This document shows, in pieces, positions 1 through 7,930 of a DNA stretch of 64,000 nt (position 1 is its first letter; each line of letters begins with the position of its first letter). Source of the DNA: JBILXY01 sp044378055 (GTDB lineage Bacteria > Patescibacteriota > JACMRA01). The notes under the pieces were generated by a model. That model worked only from the letters and a program-made list of their open reading frames with translations. It had not been told where the DNA came from and did not search any database. The position numbers and the translations under genes are program-made. The stretch is from assembly GCA_044378055.1 (NCBI GenBank), contig JBILXY010000003.1, forward strand, positions 1-64,000, read 5' to 3'.

Positions 1-2
1 AA

Positions 3-107
3 ATAAAAGCCATTGCAAAATCAAGAGGAATTAGTATGTCTGCATATATCAGAGAATGTCTTAAAGATTACATTGATAAAATGGAAAGTGAAGGTTTGTT
101 GAAATAA
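3..107 (+). CDS. C-terminal end of a ribbon-helix-helix-like protein (partial)
   Basis: An open frame enters from the left edge and stops at TAA 105-107, giving 34 residues. The visible tail reads like the second half of a CopG/Arc-type ribbon-helix-helix domain: a basic helix, then a Gly-Ile-Ser turn followed by Met-Ser-Ala-Tyr-Ile-Arg-Glu, and a charged C-terminal helix. Such proteins bind DNA as dimers and often act as antitoxins or plasmid-type regulators. The N-terminal strand that would contact DNA lies outside the window, so the family call is inference. It is convergent with the FtsW/RodA gene. Confidence 0.45.
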   Translation: MKAIAKSRGISMSAYIRECLKDYIDKMESEGLLK

Positions 108-159
108 TTTATACTTAAAATAGTCAGCATAATCCTCGATTTAAATAGGCAAAACTACC

Positions 160-1404
160 CTACCCTTTAACAAATTTACTTTTGTTCAATTTGGGAATTG
201 GAGTAAACCTTTTTTCTGGGTTTCCCTGGCTTGAAATATTTAATAAAACCCCAATGGCCATTAAATTTAAAACCATCGCCGAACCACCTTCGCTTACGAA
301 AGGTAAAGGAAAACCTTTTAGTGGAAGCAAGCCTAAAACCCCGGCTAAATTCAGAAAAGCTTGGGTTCCAAGCCAAACCCCAATTCCAATTGCCAAAGCA
401 CTTCCGCCTGGATCTGGGGCATTTTTAGCTATTTGAAGGCTTCTGTAAATTAGTATTAAGTAAAGCGACAAAAAAGCAATGGTAAATACATAGCCCATTT
501 CTTCCCCAATAATAGTAATAATTAAATCGGTAGAACCTTCGTAAATTAAACCCTGCTGTTTACTTTCGCTATTTCCATAACCAAGCCCCCACAAACCGCC
601 TTTTTGAATAGCAAGTTGACCTAGTGAAATCTGTGATGCTACGCCGGAGTCTGGATTAAAAATAGCTTCAAAACGGTTTCTTCTATAACCATAAGTTAAG
701 GTTAATATCGACCCTCCAATGATTACTACAATTCCTAAAATAGCCAAAATTTTAATAGGTGTTTTTACAATCCACATTCCTGAAAGAACAATTAAAGCGA
801 TAAGAATTACTGTACCAAGATCTGGCTGTAACAAAATTAAAAACGAGGTTAGAATAAAAGCGTAAACAGGTTTTTTTAATTTCATCCAACTAATTTCTTC
901 AGGCTTTAAATTGTTTAAAAAGGCGGCAAAATATATTAAAATAGTTAATTTAGCTAATTCACTGGGTTGAAAATTAGGCAGGAAAGAAATTGAAATCCAT
1001 CGAATCGCCCCATTGGCAGCGTAAGGTTTAATGGGTAAAAAGTTAATGTTTGCCAGCAACACATCTCTTGGTATTTTTAATAAATCGGCTATTAAAATAA
1101 AGACTGCAATAAAACCTAGCAAAACTACAGTGCCTAAAAGTAGCTTGTTTTTGTGAATGAACCAATAATGATAATCAACTTTAGCCAAAATAAAAGCCAA
1201 TACCGAGCCAAGCCATACCCCAAAAACTAATTGTTTTAAAAACTCGCTTTGAAAGCTGAAAATTCCAGCAGTGGCTAAGGCGCTTGCTAAAAAGGCCAAA
1301 CCACCAACAATTAGGGCAACAATTACGCCCACAAGCTGCCAATCGTAATTAACATTCTGTTGTTGAAAACTTTTAATAAATTGCCTGGGTTTAAGCTGAC
1401 TCAC
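160..1404 (-). CDS. FtsW/RodA/SpoVE (SEDS) family peptidoglycan glycosyltransferase
   Basis: A 414-residue polytopic protein of the SEDS family, which polymerises lipid II glycan strands in the membrane together with a class B PBP. Family signatures are visible: Gln-Pro-Ser-Glu-Leu-Ala-Lys near residue 145, a Gly-Glu-Glu-Met-Gly stretch near 300, and the C-terminal Pro-Leu-Pro-Phe-Val-Ser-Glu-Gly-Gly-Ser loop near 370 followed by a last helix with Leu-Asn-Ile. The usual Ser-Tyr-Gly-Gly is Ser-Glu-Gly-Gly here. The C-terminal LNIS pattern is more FtsW-like, but RodA cannot be excluded without a partner gene nearby. The start is GTG at 1404, chosen because a TTGACA box with a 17-nt spacer ends exactly 6 nt upstream, which implies a leaderless mRNA. 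Diverges from the M20 homologue. Confidence 0.9.
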   Translation of the reverse strand: MSQLKPRQFIKSFQQQNVNYDWQLVGVIVALIVGGLAFLASALATAGIFSFQSEFLKQLVFGVWLGSVLAFILAKVDYHYWFIHKNKLLLGTVVLLGFIAVFILIADLLKIPRDVLLANINFLPIKPYAANGAIRWISISFLPNFQPSELAKLTILIYFAAFLNNLKPEEISWMKLKKPVYAFILTSFLILLQPDLGTVILIALIVLSGMWIVKTPIKILAILGIVVIIGGSILTLTYGYRRNRFEAIFNPDSGVASQISLGQLAIQKGGLWGLGYGNSESKQQGLIYEGSTDLIITIIGEEMGYVFTIAFLSLYLILIYRSLQIAKNAPDPGGSALAIGIGVWLGTQAFLNLAGVLGLLPLKGFPLPFVSEGGSAMVLNLMAIGVLLNISSQGNPEKRFTPIPKLNKSKFVKG

Positions 1405-1410
1405 TTAAGC

Positions 1411-1439
1411 ACTTTTCAGCCTGTCATTTCTTTTGTCAA
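1411..1439 (-). promoter_or_regulatory. Promoter of the FtsW/RodA gene, abutting its GTG start
   Basis: On the minus strand: TTGACA, 17-nt spacer, AAAAGT, then 6 nt to GTG. The -35 box is perfect and the -10 is weak. The spacing places the predicted transcription start at the start codon. Confidence 0.6.
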
Positions 1440-1494
1440 TCTTAGCAGTTTTTAAATAAAAATTCTATATATAGTTAAAAAGGGTAAAAAAATA

Positions 1495-1500
1495 TTGACA
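1495..1500 (+). promoter_or_regulatory. -35 box of the M20 homologue
   Basis: A perfect TTGACA stands 37 nt before the ATG at 1538. The -10 lies in the TA-repeat at about 1518-1527 (GTATAT or TATATT), so any leader is very short. No Shine-Dalgarno motif is visible. Confidence 0.5.
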
Positions 1501-1537
1501 TCAACACAAATTTTGATAGTATATATTTAACATTTTT

Positions 1538-2758
1538 ATGGTTACCAAAAATCAAATTAAAAAAATTTCCCAGGATTCAGCCTCCCAAATTATCTCTATA
1601 ATTCAAGATCTGGTTAAAACACCTTCTGTAGCAGTTATAGATAGCCAGGAGCCAATTACTAAAAAAATTGTAAAAATCGCCAAAGAACTTGGTTTAGAAT
1701 CTCAAATTTTTGCAGAAGATGAGGAAAGAGCAGTTTTTGTGGGTGAAAATTTTGATAAAAAAGAAGGTGCGATTATTTTTTCTGGCTATGGAACAGTAGA
1801 TTTAGGTGAACACTATCATTCAACTTACGACCCATTTACACCATTTATTAGAGATAATAAATTATACGGAAGTGGTGCCTGGAAAATGAAAGGAACAGTT
1901 GGTTTAAGTCTTTATGTTAAAAAGATATTAACCGATTTAGGTTACGGTCATTTGCTTAAATGCGTATATACAAACAGTGTAGGAACAAAAGTTTACGACG
2001 GAATTAGAATGATTCTTGATAAAGGCTTGCAAGGAAGATTGGCTTTAATTGGAGGTGTTTTGTTGTTTAATGATGACAAAGCTTTTATTTGTACTGGTTG
2101 CCGAGGAGTACTAAGATTAAAAGTAAATATTACCAGAGTTGTTCCAAATTTAACTGCTAAAGTTTGGCAAAAAAATACTGCCGATTACAACCCAATTGAT
2201 TATTTTACAAAATTTTGGGAAGAAATGAAACTACAACTAAAAGCTTATCCTGCCGACCCTTCTTTCCCAAATAATATTGGCAGCGATCAAGTAGTTTACA
2301 AAATTAATGGAGGTACTGGTTTTGGGCTTTCACCAAACTATTTAACAGCTTCAATCAGCCTTCTTTCGGCTTTCACACTTACCAGCAAAGAATACTTGCA
2401 AATTGCAAAATCTGTGGCAGATAAATTAAGTTCTGACGCACCAGTCCAGTTCGAATTAGAAGTAATTTATGATGTACCACCAGTTCAATTGGAAGATACA
2501 AAATTTAAGGATATTTTCGCCCAAGAAATTACTAATACTTTAGGCTTAGAGGTTTATCATGCCAACGATTATTATTTAGATCCTCTTTATTACTTGCAAC
2601 AAAAAAATATTCCTACTGCTTTTGCCCAATGTTTAACCGGTGCTAACCAGAATACTGTTGATGAATATTTAAATATAGATACAATTCCTGAATTTGCTGA
2701 AATTTTGGTAACTTCCATTTTAAAGGAAGCTGGTGTTGAAATTGGCGAAGAAGAATAA
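1538..2758 (+). CDS. M20-family peptidase/deacylase homologue lacking the metal-binding residues
   Basis: A 406-residue protein with the overall plan of M20 amidohydrolases (ArgE/DapE/CPG2): an N-terminal catalytic-type domain, an inserted dimerisation-type domain at about 190-300, and a C-terminal Asp-Glu-Tyr-Leu segment. M20 enzymes bind two metals through His, Asp, Glu-Glu, Glu/Asp and His. Aligned by eye, these positions are Tyr84 (for His), Lys116 in GSGAWKMKG (for the Asp of the GrGa-DMKG motif), Ser147-Val148 (for the Glu-Glu pair), Gly at 172-173 (for the Glu of GEP) and Asn372 (for the final His). The frame is intact, so this looks like a retained pseudoenzyme rather than a decaying gene. 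Substrate and role are unknown. Followed by ruvC. Confidence 0.75.
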   Translation: MVTKNQIKKISQDSASQIISIIQDLVKTPSVAVIDSQEPITKKIVKIAKELGLESQIFAEDEERAVFVGENFDKKEGAIIFSGYGTVDLGEHYHSTYDPFTPFIRDNKLYGSGAWKMKGTVGLSLYVKKILTDLGYGHLLKCVYTNSVGTKVYDGIRMILDKGLQGRLALIGGVLLFNDDKAFICTGCRGVLRLKVNITRVVPNLTAKVWQKNTADYNPIDYFTKFWEEMKLQLKAYPADPSFPNNIGSDQVVYKINGGTGFGLSPNYLTASISLLSAFTLTSKEYLQIAKSVADKLSSDAPVQFELEVIYDVPPVQLEDTKFKDIFAQEITNTLGLEVYHANDYYLDPLYYLQQKNIPTAFAQCLTGANQNTVDEYLNIDTIPEFAEILVTSILKEAGVEIGEEE

Positions 2759-2768
2759 TATTCAAAAT

Positions 2769-2797
2769 TTGTCAGATTTATAACTTAGTAAGTGAAT
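2769..2797 (+). promoter_or_regulatory. Promoter of ruvC, abutting its start
   Basis: TTGTCA, 17-nt spacer, GTGAAT, then 5 nt to ATG 2803. It fits the leaderless geometry seen across the window. Confidence 0.5.
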
Positions 2798-2802
2798 AAG
2801 TT

Positions 2803-3288
2803 ATGGTCACCAATAGAACAGAGAAAATAGTAATAGGCATAGACCCTGGAACGGCCACAGTTGGATATGCTATTTCTACTGGAACAAAGAAAAATCCTGT
2901 AATTTTAGATTATGGAGTTTTGCACACTGAAGCACTGCCCAAGGAACAAATGCCAAACAGACTTGCCGAGATTGGTGGCGATTTAGAACAATTACTTGAT
3001 AAGTATAACCCTACCCACGCCATAATTGAAGATCTATTTTTCTTTAAAAATATAACCACGGCAATAAGTGTGGCTCAAAGTAGAGGTGTATTACTTTATA
3101 TTCTAGCCAAACGAGGTGTTTCTATATTATCTTTAACTCCACTGGAAATTAAACAAGGTATTAGTGGTTACGGGAGGGCGACTAAAAAACAAGTTCAAAC
3201 CATGGTTCAAAAGGTTTATCAATTACCTTCCCCACCAAAACCAGATGACGCCGCAGATGCCCTTGCCATGGCCTGGTTGGGTTTGTAG
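2803..3288 (+). CDS. ruvC: Crossover junction endodeoxyribonuclease RuvC
   Basis: 161 residues, normal length for RuvC, which resolves Holliday junctions as a dimer by symmetric nicking. The four acidic residues of the RNase H-like active site are visible: Asp14 in Ile-Gly-Ile-Asp-Pro-Gly, Glu76 in Ile-Ile-Glu-Asp, and Asp149 and Asp152 in the C-terminal Asp-Ala-Ala-Asp-Ala-Leu-Ala motif. The Phe-Phe-Phe stretch after Glu76 matches the aromatic residues that open the junction. ruvA and ruvB are not in the window. It is followed by rarA, another recombination gene on the same strand, but a 180-nt gap and a separate promoter suggest independent transcription. Confidence 0.93.
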   Translation: MVTNRTEKIVIGIDPGTATVGYAISTGTKKNPVILDYGVLHTEALPKEQMPNRLAEIGGDLEQLLDKYNPTHAIIEDLFFFKNITTAISVAQSRGVLLYILAKRGVSILSLTPLEIKQGISGYGRATKKQVQTMVQKVYQLPSPPKPDDAADALAMAWLGL

Positions 3289-3433
3289 TTGATATTTGTT
3301 CTGAGATAAATCTGTAGTCATTGTTACGATTAAGCTTGTCCGATATGATATTTTGAGTGTATTAAACTTATAAATACTCCCATTCTTCACCTCCATAACT
3401 GACCTACTTTTCAATTTAGGACTTGCCCAGCCC

Positions 3434-3463
3434 TTGCTGAAAATCATATTTTGTGGGTTTATT
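3434..3463 (+). promoter_or_regulatory. Possible promoter of rarA
   Basis: TTGCTG, 18-nt spacer, TTTATT, then 5 nt to ATG 3469. The match is modest and is supported mainly by the recurring geometry. The rest of the 3289-3468 gap shows no other feature. Confidence 0.35.
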
Positions 3464-3468
3464 GAAAT

Positions 3469-4692
3469 ATGCAACCCTTGGCAGAAATTCTTCGCCCTCA
3501 AACCCTTGACCTCTTTGTTGGTCAGGAAAAATTGGTGGGTGAAAAAGGACCAATTCGCCAAATGTTGGAATCTGGGAATCTGGCTAGCTTAATTTTATGG
3601 GGCCCTCCAGCAAGTGGTAAAACCACCCTAGCCCATATTTTCGCCACAAAATTTCAAGCCGAGTTTGTCTCACTTTCAGCGGTGATGGATGGTAAAGAAG
3701 ATTTAAGAAAAGTGCTAGACTTGGCGAGAGTGAATACCGAAAAAGGTGTTAAAACCATATTGTTTATTGATGAAATTCACCGCTGGAATAAAGCCCAACA
3801 AGATGCCCTGCTGGCCGATGTGGAAAGTGGTCTTATTACTCTGATTGGAGCAACCACCGAAAACCCAAGTTTTGCTGTAAACCCAGCCCTTCTTTCAAGG
3901 TGCAGAGTATTTCTGCTAACTGGCCATTCTGTGGAAGATATTCAAAAAGTGGTGGCTAGAGGATATGAAGTTCTAAGTCAAAATAATATTAGTGGAGAAG
4001 AACACTCGATTAACAAATCTGATTCTGAGTTAGCTGAAAATTCTGAAATGTTTAAATATATTGCCGAAATTTCAGGTGGCGATTTACGCTTTGCCTTGAA
4101 CACTTTAGAACTTGCAATGCAACTGGGCAGCGGACAGCTTAACCCTGAAATTGTGCAAACAGCCTCCCAAAAAAGTTTGTTATACGACAAAACCGGTGAA
4201 GAACATTACAATATAATTTCTGCCATGCACAAAAGCCTTCGTGCAAGTAACCCAACTGCAGGTGTTTACTGGGTAATGCGCATGCTTGCAAGCGGAGAAG
4301 ACCCCCGTTATGTAGCTAGAAGAATGTTAAGATTTGCCAGTGAAGACATAGGAAATGCAAACCCAAATGCTCTATTATTAGCTAATCAAGTATATTCTGC
4401 AGTTGAAAGACTTGGCATGCCAGAATGTGAAACCGCCCTGGTTCAATTGGCGGATTATTTGGCCAGAAGCCCCAAAGATAATTCAGCATATATGGCTGTA
4501 AATAAGGCAAAAGACGATATTCGTAAATTTGGAAGTCTTCCGGTTCCCTTGCATTTTAGAAATGCCCCAACCAAGTTGATGAAAGATTTAAATTACGGAA
4601 AAGGTTATATTTACGACCACGATGTTGAAGGAAAAAAATCCGGCCAAGAATGCCTACCACCCGAACTTAAAGGGCGAAATTATTTTGACTAG
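3469..4692 (+). CDS. rarA: Replication-associated recombination protein A (MgsA/RarA), AAA+ ATPase
   Basis: 407 residues, typical for RarA/MgsA/WRNIP1 clamp-loader-like ATPases that act at stalled replication forks. Visible are the N-terminal Leu-Arg-Pro-Gln-Thr-Leu-Asp segment, Walker A GPPASGKTT at residues 45-53, Walker B Phe-Ile-Asp-Glu-Ile-His-Arg near 100, a sensor-1 Gly-Ala-Thr-Thr-Glu-Asn-Pro motif and arginine-finger SRC, and the C-terminal tetramerisation region with Arg-Met-Leu-Arg-Phe-Ala-Ser-Glu-Asp-Ile-Gly. The family is confident from these motifs. Its end is convergent with sppA, with a palindromic repeat between them that can act as a terminator. Confidence 0.93.
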   Translation: MQPLAEILRPQTLDLFVGQEKLVGEKGPIRQMLESGNLASLILWGPPASGKTTLAHIFATKFQAEFVSLSAVMDGKEDLRKVLDLARVNTEKGVKTILFIDEIHRWNKAQQDALLADVESGLITLIGATTENPSFAVNPALLSRCRVFLLTGHSVEDIQKVVARGYEVLSQNNISGEEHSINKSDSELAENSEMFKYIAEISGGDLRFALNTLELAMQLGSGQLNPEIVQTASQKSLLYDKTGEEHYNIISAMHKSLRASNPTAGVYWVMRMLASGEDPRYVARRMLRFASEDIGNANPNALLLANQVYSAVERLGMPECETALVQLADYLARSPKDNSAYMAVNKAKDDIRKFGSLPVPLHFRNAPTKLMKDLNYGKGYIYDHDVEGKKSGQECLPPELKGRNYFD

Positions 4693-4789
4693 CAATCTCT
4701 CTGATTAGAATAATTTAACTGATTGAGAATCGGCTAAGATTCCTTTAAGATTAGAATACTTGTTTTATTGATAAGGTGTATTCTATGCC

Positions 4790-4867
4790 AAACACCCCGT
4801 CAACTTCATCCCAAAAATTAAAATTTTAGGGAACCCTTGAAAGTTGCCACCCCTCACGAGGGGAATT
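4790..4867. repeat. Palindromic dispersed repeat, copy 1, with terminator-like hairpin
   Basis: Begins with AAACACCCCGTCA and ends with GCCACCCCTCACGAGGGGAATT. A shorter copy in opposite orientation lies at 7792-7835. The CCCCTC-AC-GAGGGG hairpin followed by AATTTTT would terminate rarA transcription. The inner part has CAACTT/AAGTTG arms around an AT-rich palindrome absent from copy 2. Both copies sit between convergent genes. Confidence 0.7.
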
Positions 4868-4886
4868 TTTAGTTTCGCGAATTTAA

Positions 4887-5978
4887 TTACATCCTGCTAG
4901 GTTCAATGGCGTAAACTACTCCACTTTTTAATGCTGTGGCTGAATTGATTTGAGCAGCTGTCTGTGTAGATTTATCGATCAAGCTTGATAGTGAAGACTT
5001 GCTTAACAAAGAATCGATTATTCCTAATTCAGATTTAATCTGCCAAACTGAATAACCATTACTTAATTTGGCATTTTCTGCAGCTCTAGAAACTGCTTTA
5101 TCAATACTTGCTAATTCGTTTAATAAACCAAGATTTAAAGCCTCAGAGTTTGTGTAAACATAACCATTGGCAAATTCTTTCACCTTACTTTCAGGAATAT
5201 TTCTTCCTTCAGCTACAATTTTAATGAATTTGGCGTATTCTGTATCTACCTGTTTTTGCAAGAATAAAGTTTCTGTTGAAGAAAGTTCACGAAGCGGATT
5301 TCCAATATCCTTACTCTGGGACGATTTAATAGTAACCTGTGAATAACCAATATTATCGGCTAATTTCTTGAAATTTGCTACTTCTAAAATTACCCCAATT
5401 GAACCGGTTTCACCGTAACGGGAGCCAATAATATAATTTTTGTTCTGATAGGCCGACCACAGCCCTCCGCTGGCTGCTATTTGGTCGAAGTAAAATACCG
5501 CTTCAGTCTGACCTTTACTATCAAGTAAATCTTTAATCAAATCTCCTAAAACCTGAGAGGCAAAAACAGATCCGCCAGGAGTATTCAGCCTAAACACAAC
5601 ATTTTTAATTTTGGAATCGGCTTTAATTGTAGCAAAATCTTTGCTTACTACTTCGGTAAAAATTCCAGTGGATCTTGCCGAGCCAGGTAAACTTCGGCTT
5701 CCTGTTTGAATTTCCCCAGTCAGATCATAAATTAAAACACCGTTTGCATTTCCCTTTTGAACAGTTTCTAAACTTATGGTTTTTGATTCATCGGTACTAA
5801 AACTAGGGGCGGCCACAAAAGCTGAAACAACTGAAATCAAAGCGATAATGGAAATTCCAACCCAAATTAAACCGGCGAAGAAGCCTGGAAGTGAGAATAA
5901 AATATAGCTAAAAAGAAAGCCCTTCAGTTTTGGTTTAACTTCTATAACTTGTTTGTTTGGATTAATTTGAGTAACCAT
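4887..5978 (-). CDS. sppA: Signal peptide peptidase SppA-type serine protease (S49)
   Basis: 363 residues with an N-terminal membrane anchor at about 20-58 and an extracytoplasmic S49 domain. SppA enzymes cut leftover signal peptides in the membrane with a Ser-Lys dyad. The nucleophile is Ser170 in Ala-Ala-Ser-Gly-Gly-Leu-Trp and the general base is Lys223 in Ser-Lys-Asp-Ile-Gly-Asn-Pro, at the family's usual spacing. A glycine-rich Asn-Thr-Pro-Gly-Gly-Ser segment at 132-137 and Gly-Glu-Thr-Gly-Ser-Ile-Gly at 189-195 support the fold. The length matches the short, single-domain form of Gram-positive bacteria and archaea. A TTGACC lies upstream, but its spacing to the ATG is long, so the promoter is unclear. 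Confidence 0.92.
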   Translation of the reverse strand: MVTQINPNKQVIEVKPKLKGFLFSYILFSLPGFFAGLIWVGISIIALISVVSAFVAAPSFSTDESKTISLETVQKGNANGVLIYDLTGEIQTGSRSLPGSARSTGIFTEVVSKDFATIKADSKIKNVVFRLNTPGGSVFASQVLGDLIKDLLDSKGQTEAVFYFDQIAASGGLWSAYQNKNYIIGSRYGETGSIGVILEVANFKKLADNIGYSQVTIKSSQSKDIGNPLRELSSTETLFLQKQVDTEYAKFIKIVAEGRNIPESKVKEFANGYVYTNSEALNLGLLNELASIDKAVSRAAENAKLSNGYSVWQIKSELGIIDSLLSKSSLSSLIDKSTQTAAQINSATALKSGVVYAIEPSRM

Positions 5979-6092
5979 AATATATGTTAGGCATCATAAA
6001 TAACTTTCGGATGGTCAAGTTTTGGACATTGAACACTTTTTATTTTGACTAAGGCAGGAAATCAGGTTTGGATGTATTATTAACTAGATTTT

Positions 6093-6920
6093 ATGAATTC
6101 CATAGTTCAAGATTATATAAACAGATTTACTCCAAATGGCTTTGAGAAGCCCGAATGGTCAACTTTTTTCACCCAGTTTGATATTACAGATTATCATCAA
6201 AAACTGCCATATATTTTTGGAATTGAGCTTTTTAATTTCAGACTATTAAAAGCTTTTATTCTTCAGGAAAAGATCTGCATTTACAGCGATTATGACACTG
6301 ATGCAGTAACCGCCACCGCTACCATGTTTCACGGTTTAATAGAGCTTGGGTTTTTACATGAAAATATAAGTTTTTATGCCCCAGATAGATTTACAGAAGG
6401 CTATGGAATGAATACAGCTGCCATAGAAGAATTAGCAAAAAATTACGACATGATAATTAGTGTAGATTGCGGTATTAATTCAAGGGAAGAAGCCGAAGTA
6501 GTTAATAATTTAAAGCTAAATTCAGATAATAAAATTGCAGATTTAATAATTACCGATCACCACCAACTTATTGGAACTATACCAAATGCCTTGGCCGTAG
6601 TTAATCCAAGATTAAGTATTTTGTACTCTGGTAACCCTGAACTTAATTTAATTCTTAAAGAAAACATACAAAAATCAAAACAAAATTTGTTTGAATGGAT
6701 TAATGGGCTCGATAATAAAGAAGTAGCCATAGATTTAGTTTTACTTAAAAGCCAGAAACTGAAAGACAAAATTGAAAGTTGGGTGGAAAAAGTTGAACAT
6801 AACACTAAAACTTTCGATGTAAAATCAAGTAACTACCTAACTTCCTCGGCCACCGGCGTTGGCGTAGCCTGGTTCTGTCTAGTATGGCTAGCCTATTTCA
6901 TGGAAGAAATCGGAGTTTAG
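6093..6920 (+). CDS. Truncated DHH-family (RecJ-like) phosphoesterase
   Basis: 275 residues carrying the first half of a RecJ-type DHH domain: Tyr-Ser-Asp-Tyr-Asp-Thr-Asp at 64-70, Ser-Val-Asp-Cys-Gly at 123-127 and Asp-His-His at 155-157, which are manganese-binding motifs I-III. RecJ is a 5'-3' single-strand exonuclease and is normally at least twice this length. Here, after a lysine-rich insertion at about 185-245, the chain ends in a segment resembling Gly-Val-Gly-Val-Ala-Trp, just before where the motif IV aspartate, the DHHA1 domain and the OB fold would follow. No downstream remnant is visible before xth. It may be a split, repurposed or inactivated gene. Exonuclease activity is doubtful. 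Confidence 0.75.
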   Translation: MNSIVQDYINRFTPNGFEKPEWSTFFTQFDITDYHQKLPYIFGIELFNFRLLKAFILQEKICIYSDYDTDAVTATATMFHGLIELGFLHENISFYAPDRFTEGYGMNTAAIEELAKNYDMIISVDCGINSREEAEVVNNLKLNSDNKIADLIITDHHQLIGTIPNALAVVNPRLSILYSGNPELNLILKENIQKSKQNLFEWINGLDNKEVAIDLVLLKSQKLKDKIESWVEKVEHNTKTFDVKSSNYLTSSATGVGVAWFCLVWLAYFMEEIGV

Positions 6921-6929
6921 GGGTAAGGC

Positions 6930-6958
6930 TTGACTATCTATATAAGAAAATAAAAATT
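6930..6958 (+). promoter_or_regulatory. Promoter of the exonuclease III gene
   Basis: TTGACT, 17-nt spacer, AAAATT, then 5 nt to ATG 6964. The box begins 10 nt after the DHH gene's stop, so xth has its own leaderless-type promoter. Confidence 0.5.
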
Positions 6959-6963
6959 AGATT

Positions 6964-7785
6964 ATGCTCCGCCTACTTTCTTGGAATGTTAATGGAATTC
7001 GTGCTGGATTAAAAAAAGGGTTTTGGGAAAAACTTTCTGAATTAAAACCTGATATTTTGGGAATTCAAGAAACTAAAGCTGGGCCTGATATTATGTTATC
7101 TGGAATTTTGGATAACGATACTTATTCCATAAATTTTCACAGCTGTACAATGAAAGCTGGTTATAGCGGAGTAGCAATATTTTCGGCTAACAAACCGCTT
7201 AACTCTGATATAAAGTTGGAGGTTGTAGAATCTAAATCTGGTATTGGAATTGATGAATTTGATGTTGAGGGAAGAATAGTTATAACAAAATATAAAACCA
7301 GCAGTGAGAAACTTCCAACATTCGTGATTATTAATGGCTATTATCCACAAGGAGGGAGAGGGCCACACCGTATTGAATACAAAATTGAATTTTACAAAAA
7401 AGTTAAAGAATTAGCCGATAAGTTAAGGAAGGAAGGCGAAAAAGTTATGCTTTGTGGGGATTTTAACACAACAGTTGGCGATATAGATTTGGCTCGGCCT
7501 AAGGAAAATAAAAATACAACAGGTTGTTTGCCTGAAGAAAGAGAGGCTTTAGATTGGTTTTTAAAAGACGGATTTGTTGATACTTTCAGACATTTTTATC
7601 CAGAATTAAAAGATAAATATTCTTACTGGGATCAAATAACCAGAGCCAGAGAAAGAAATGTAGGTTGGAGAATTGACTATTGGTTAGCCGACGAAACTTT
7701 GCTTCCATTAATTAAAGATGCTTACATTTTAGACCAAGTAATGGGAAGCGACCACTGCCCTGTAGGCATAGATTTAGATATTTAA
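6964..7785 (+). CDS. xth: Exodeoxyribonuclease III / AP endonuclease (xth family)
   Basis: 273 residues, full length for the ExoIII/ExoA class of the EEP superfamily, which nicks DNA at abasic sites in base-excision repair. Signature motifs are visible in order: Leu-Ser-Trp-Asn-Val-Asn-Gly-Ile-Arg-Ala at residues 4-13, Ile-Gln-Glu-Thr-Lys-Ala (metal-binding Glu), a Gly-Tyr-Tyr-Pro-Gln-Gly segment, Cys-Gly-Asp-Phe-Asn-Thr (catalytic Asp and Asn), Arg-Ile-Asp-Tyr-Trp and the final Gly-Ser-Asp-His-Cys-Pro-Val (catalytic Asp-His). Convergent with the Thr-rich surface protein, with repeat copy 2 starting 7 nt after its stop. Confidence 0.95.
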   Translation: MLRLLSWNVNGIRAGLKKGFWEKLSELKPDILGIQETKAGPDIMLSGILDNDTYSINFHSCTMKAGYSGVAIFSANKPLNSDIKLEVVESKSGIGIDEFDVEGRIVITKYKTSSEKLPTFVIINGYYPQGGRGPHRIEYKIEFYKKVKELADKLRKEGEKVMLCGDFNTTVGDIDLARPKENKNTTGCLPEEREALDWFLKDGFVDTFRHFYPELKDKYSYWDQITRARERNVGWRIDYWLADETLLPLIKDAYILDQVMGSDHCPVGIDLDI

Positions 7786-7791
7786 TGTCCT

Positions 7792-7835
7792 AATTCCCCT
7801 CGGTGGGGTGGCAGTCGCAGACTGACGGGGTGTTT
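7792..7835. repeat. Palindromic dispersed repeat, copy 2 (inverted relative to copy 1)
   Basis: Reads AATTCCCCTCGGTGGGGTGGC, then the small hairpin CAGTC-GCA-GACTG, then ACGGGGTGTTT. Its reverse complement matches both ends of the 4790-4867 copy, with the middle replaced. It lies directly behind xth and before the convergent Thr-rich gene. Confidence 0.7.
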
Positions 7836-7930
7836 CCCACTCATCCAAATATCAATATATTATCAGCAATTTCAGTTTGAATAATAGATTTCAGCAGGTA
7901 CTTGGAGTGTATGTGAAGAACGCAAATTTC

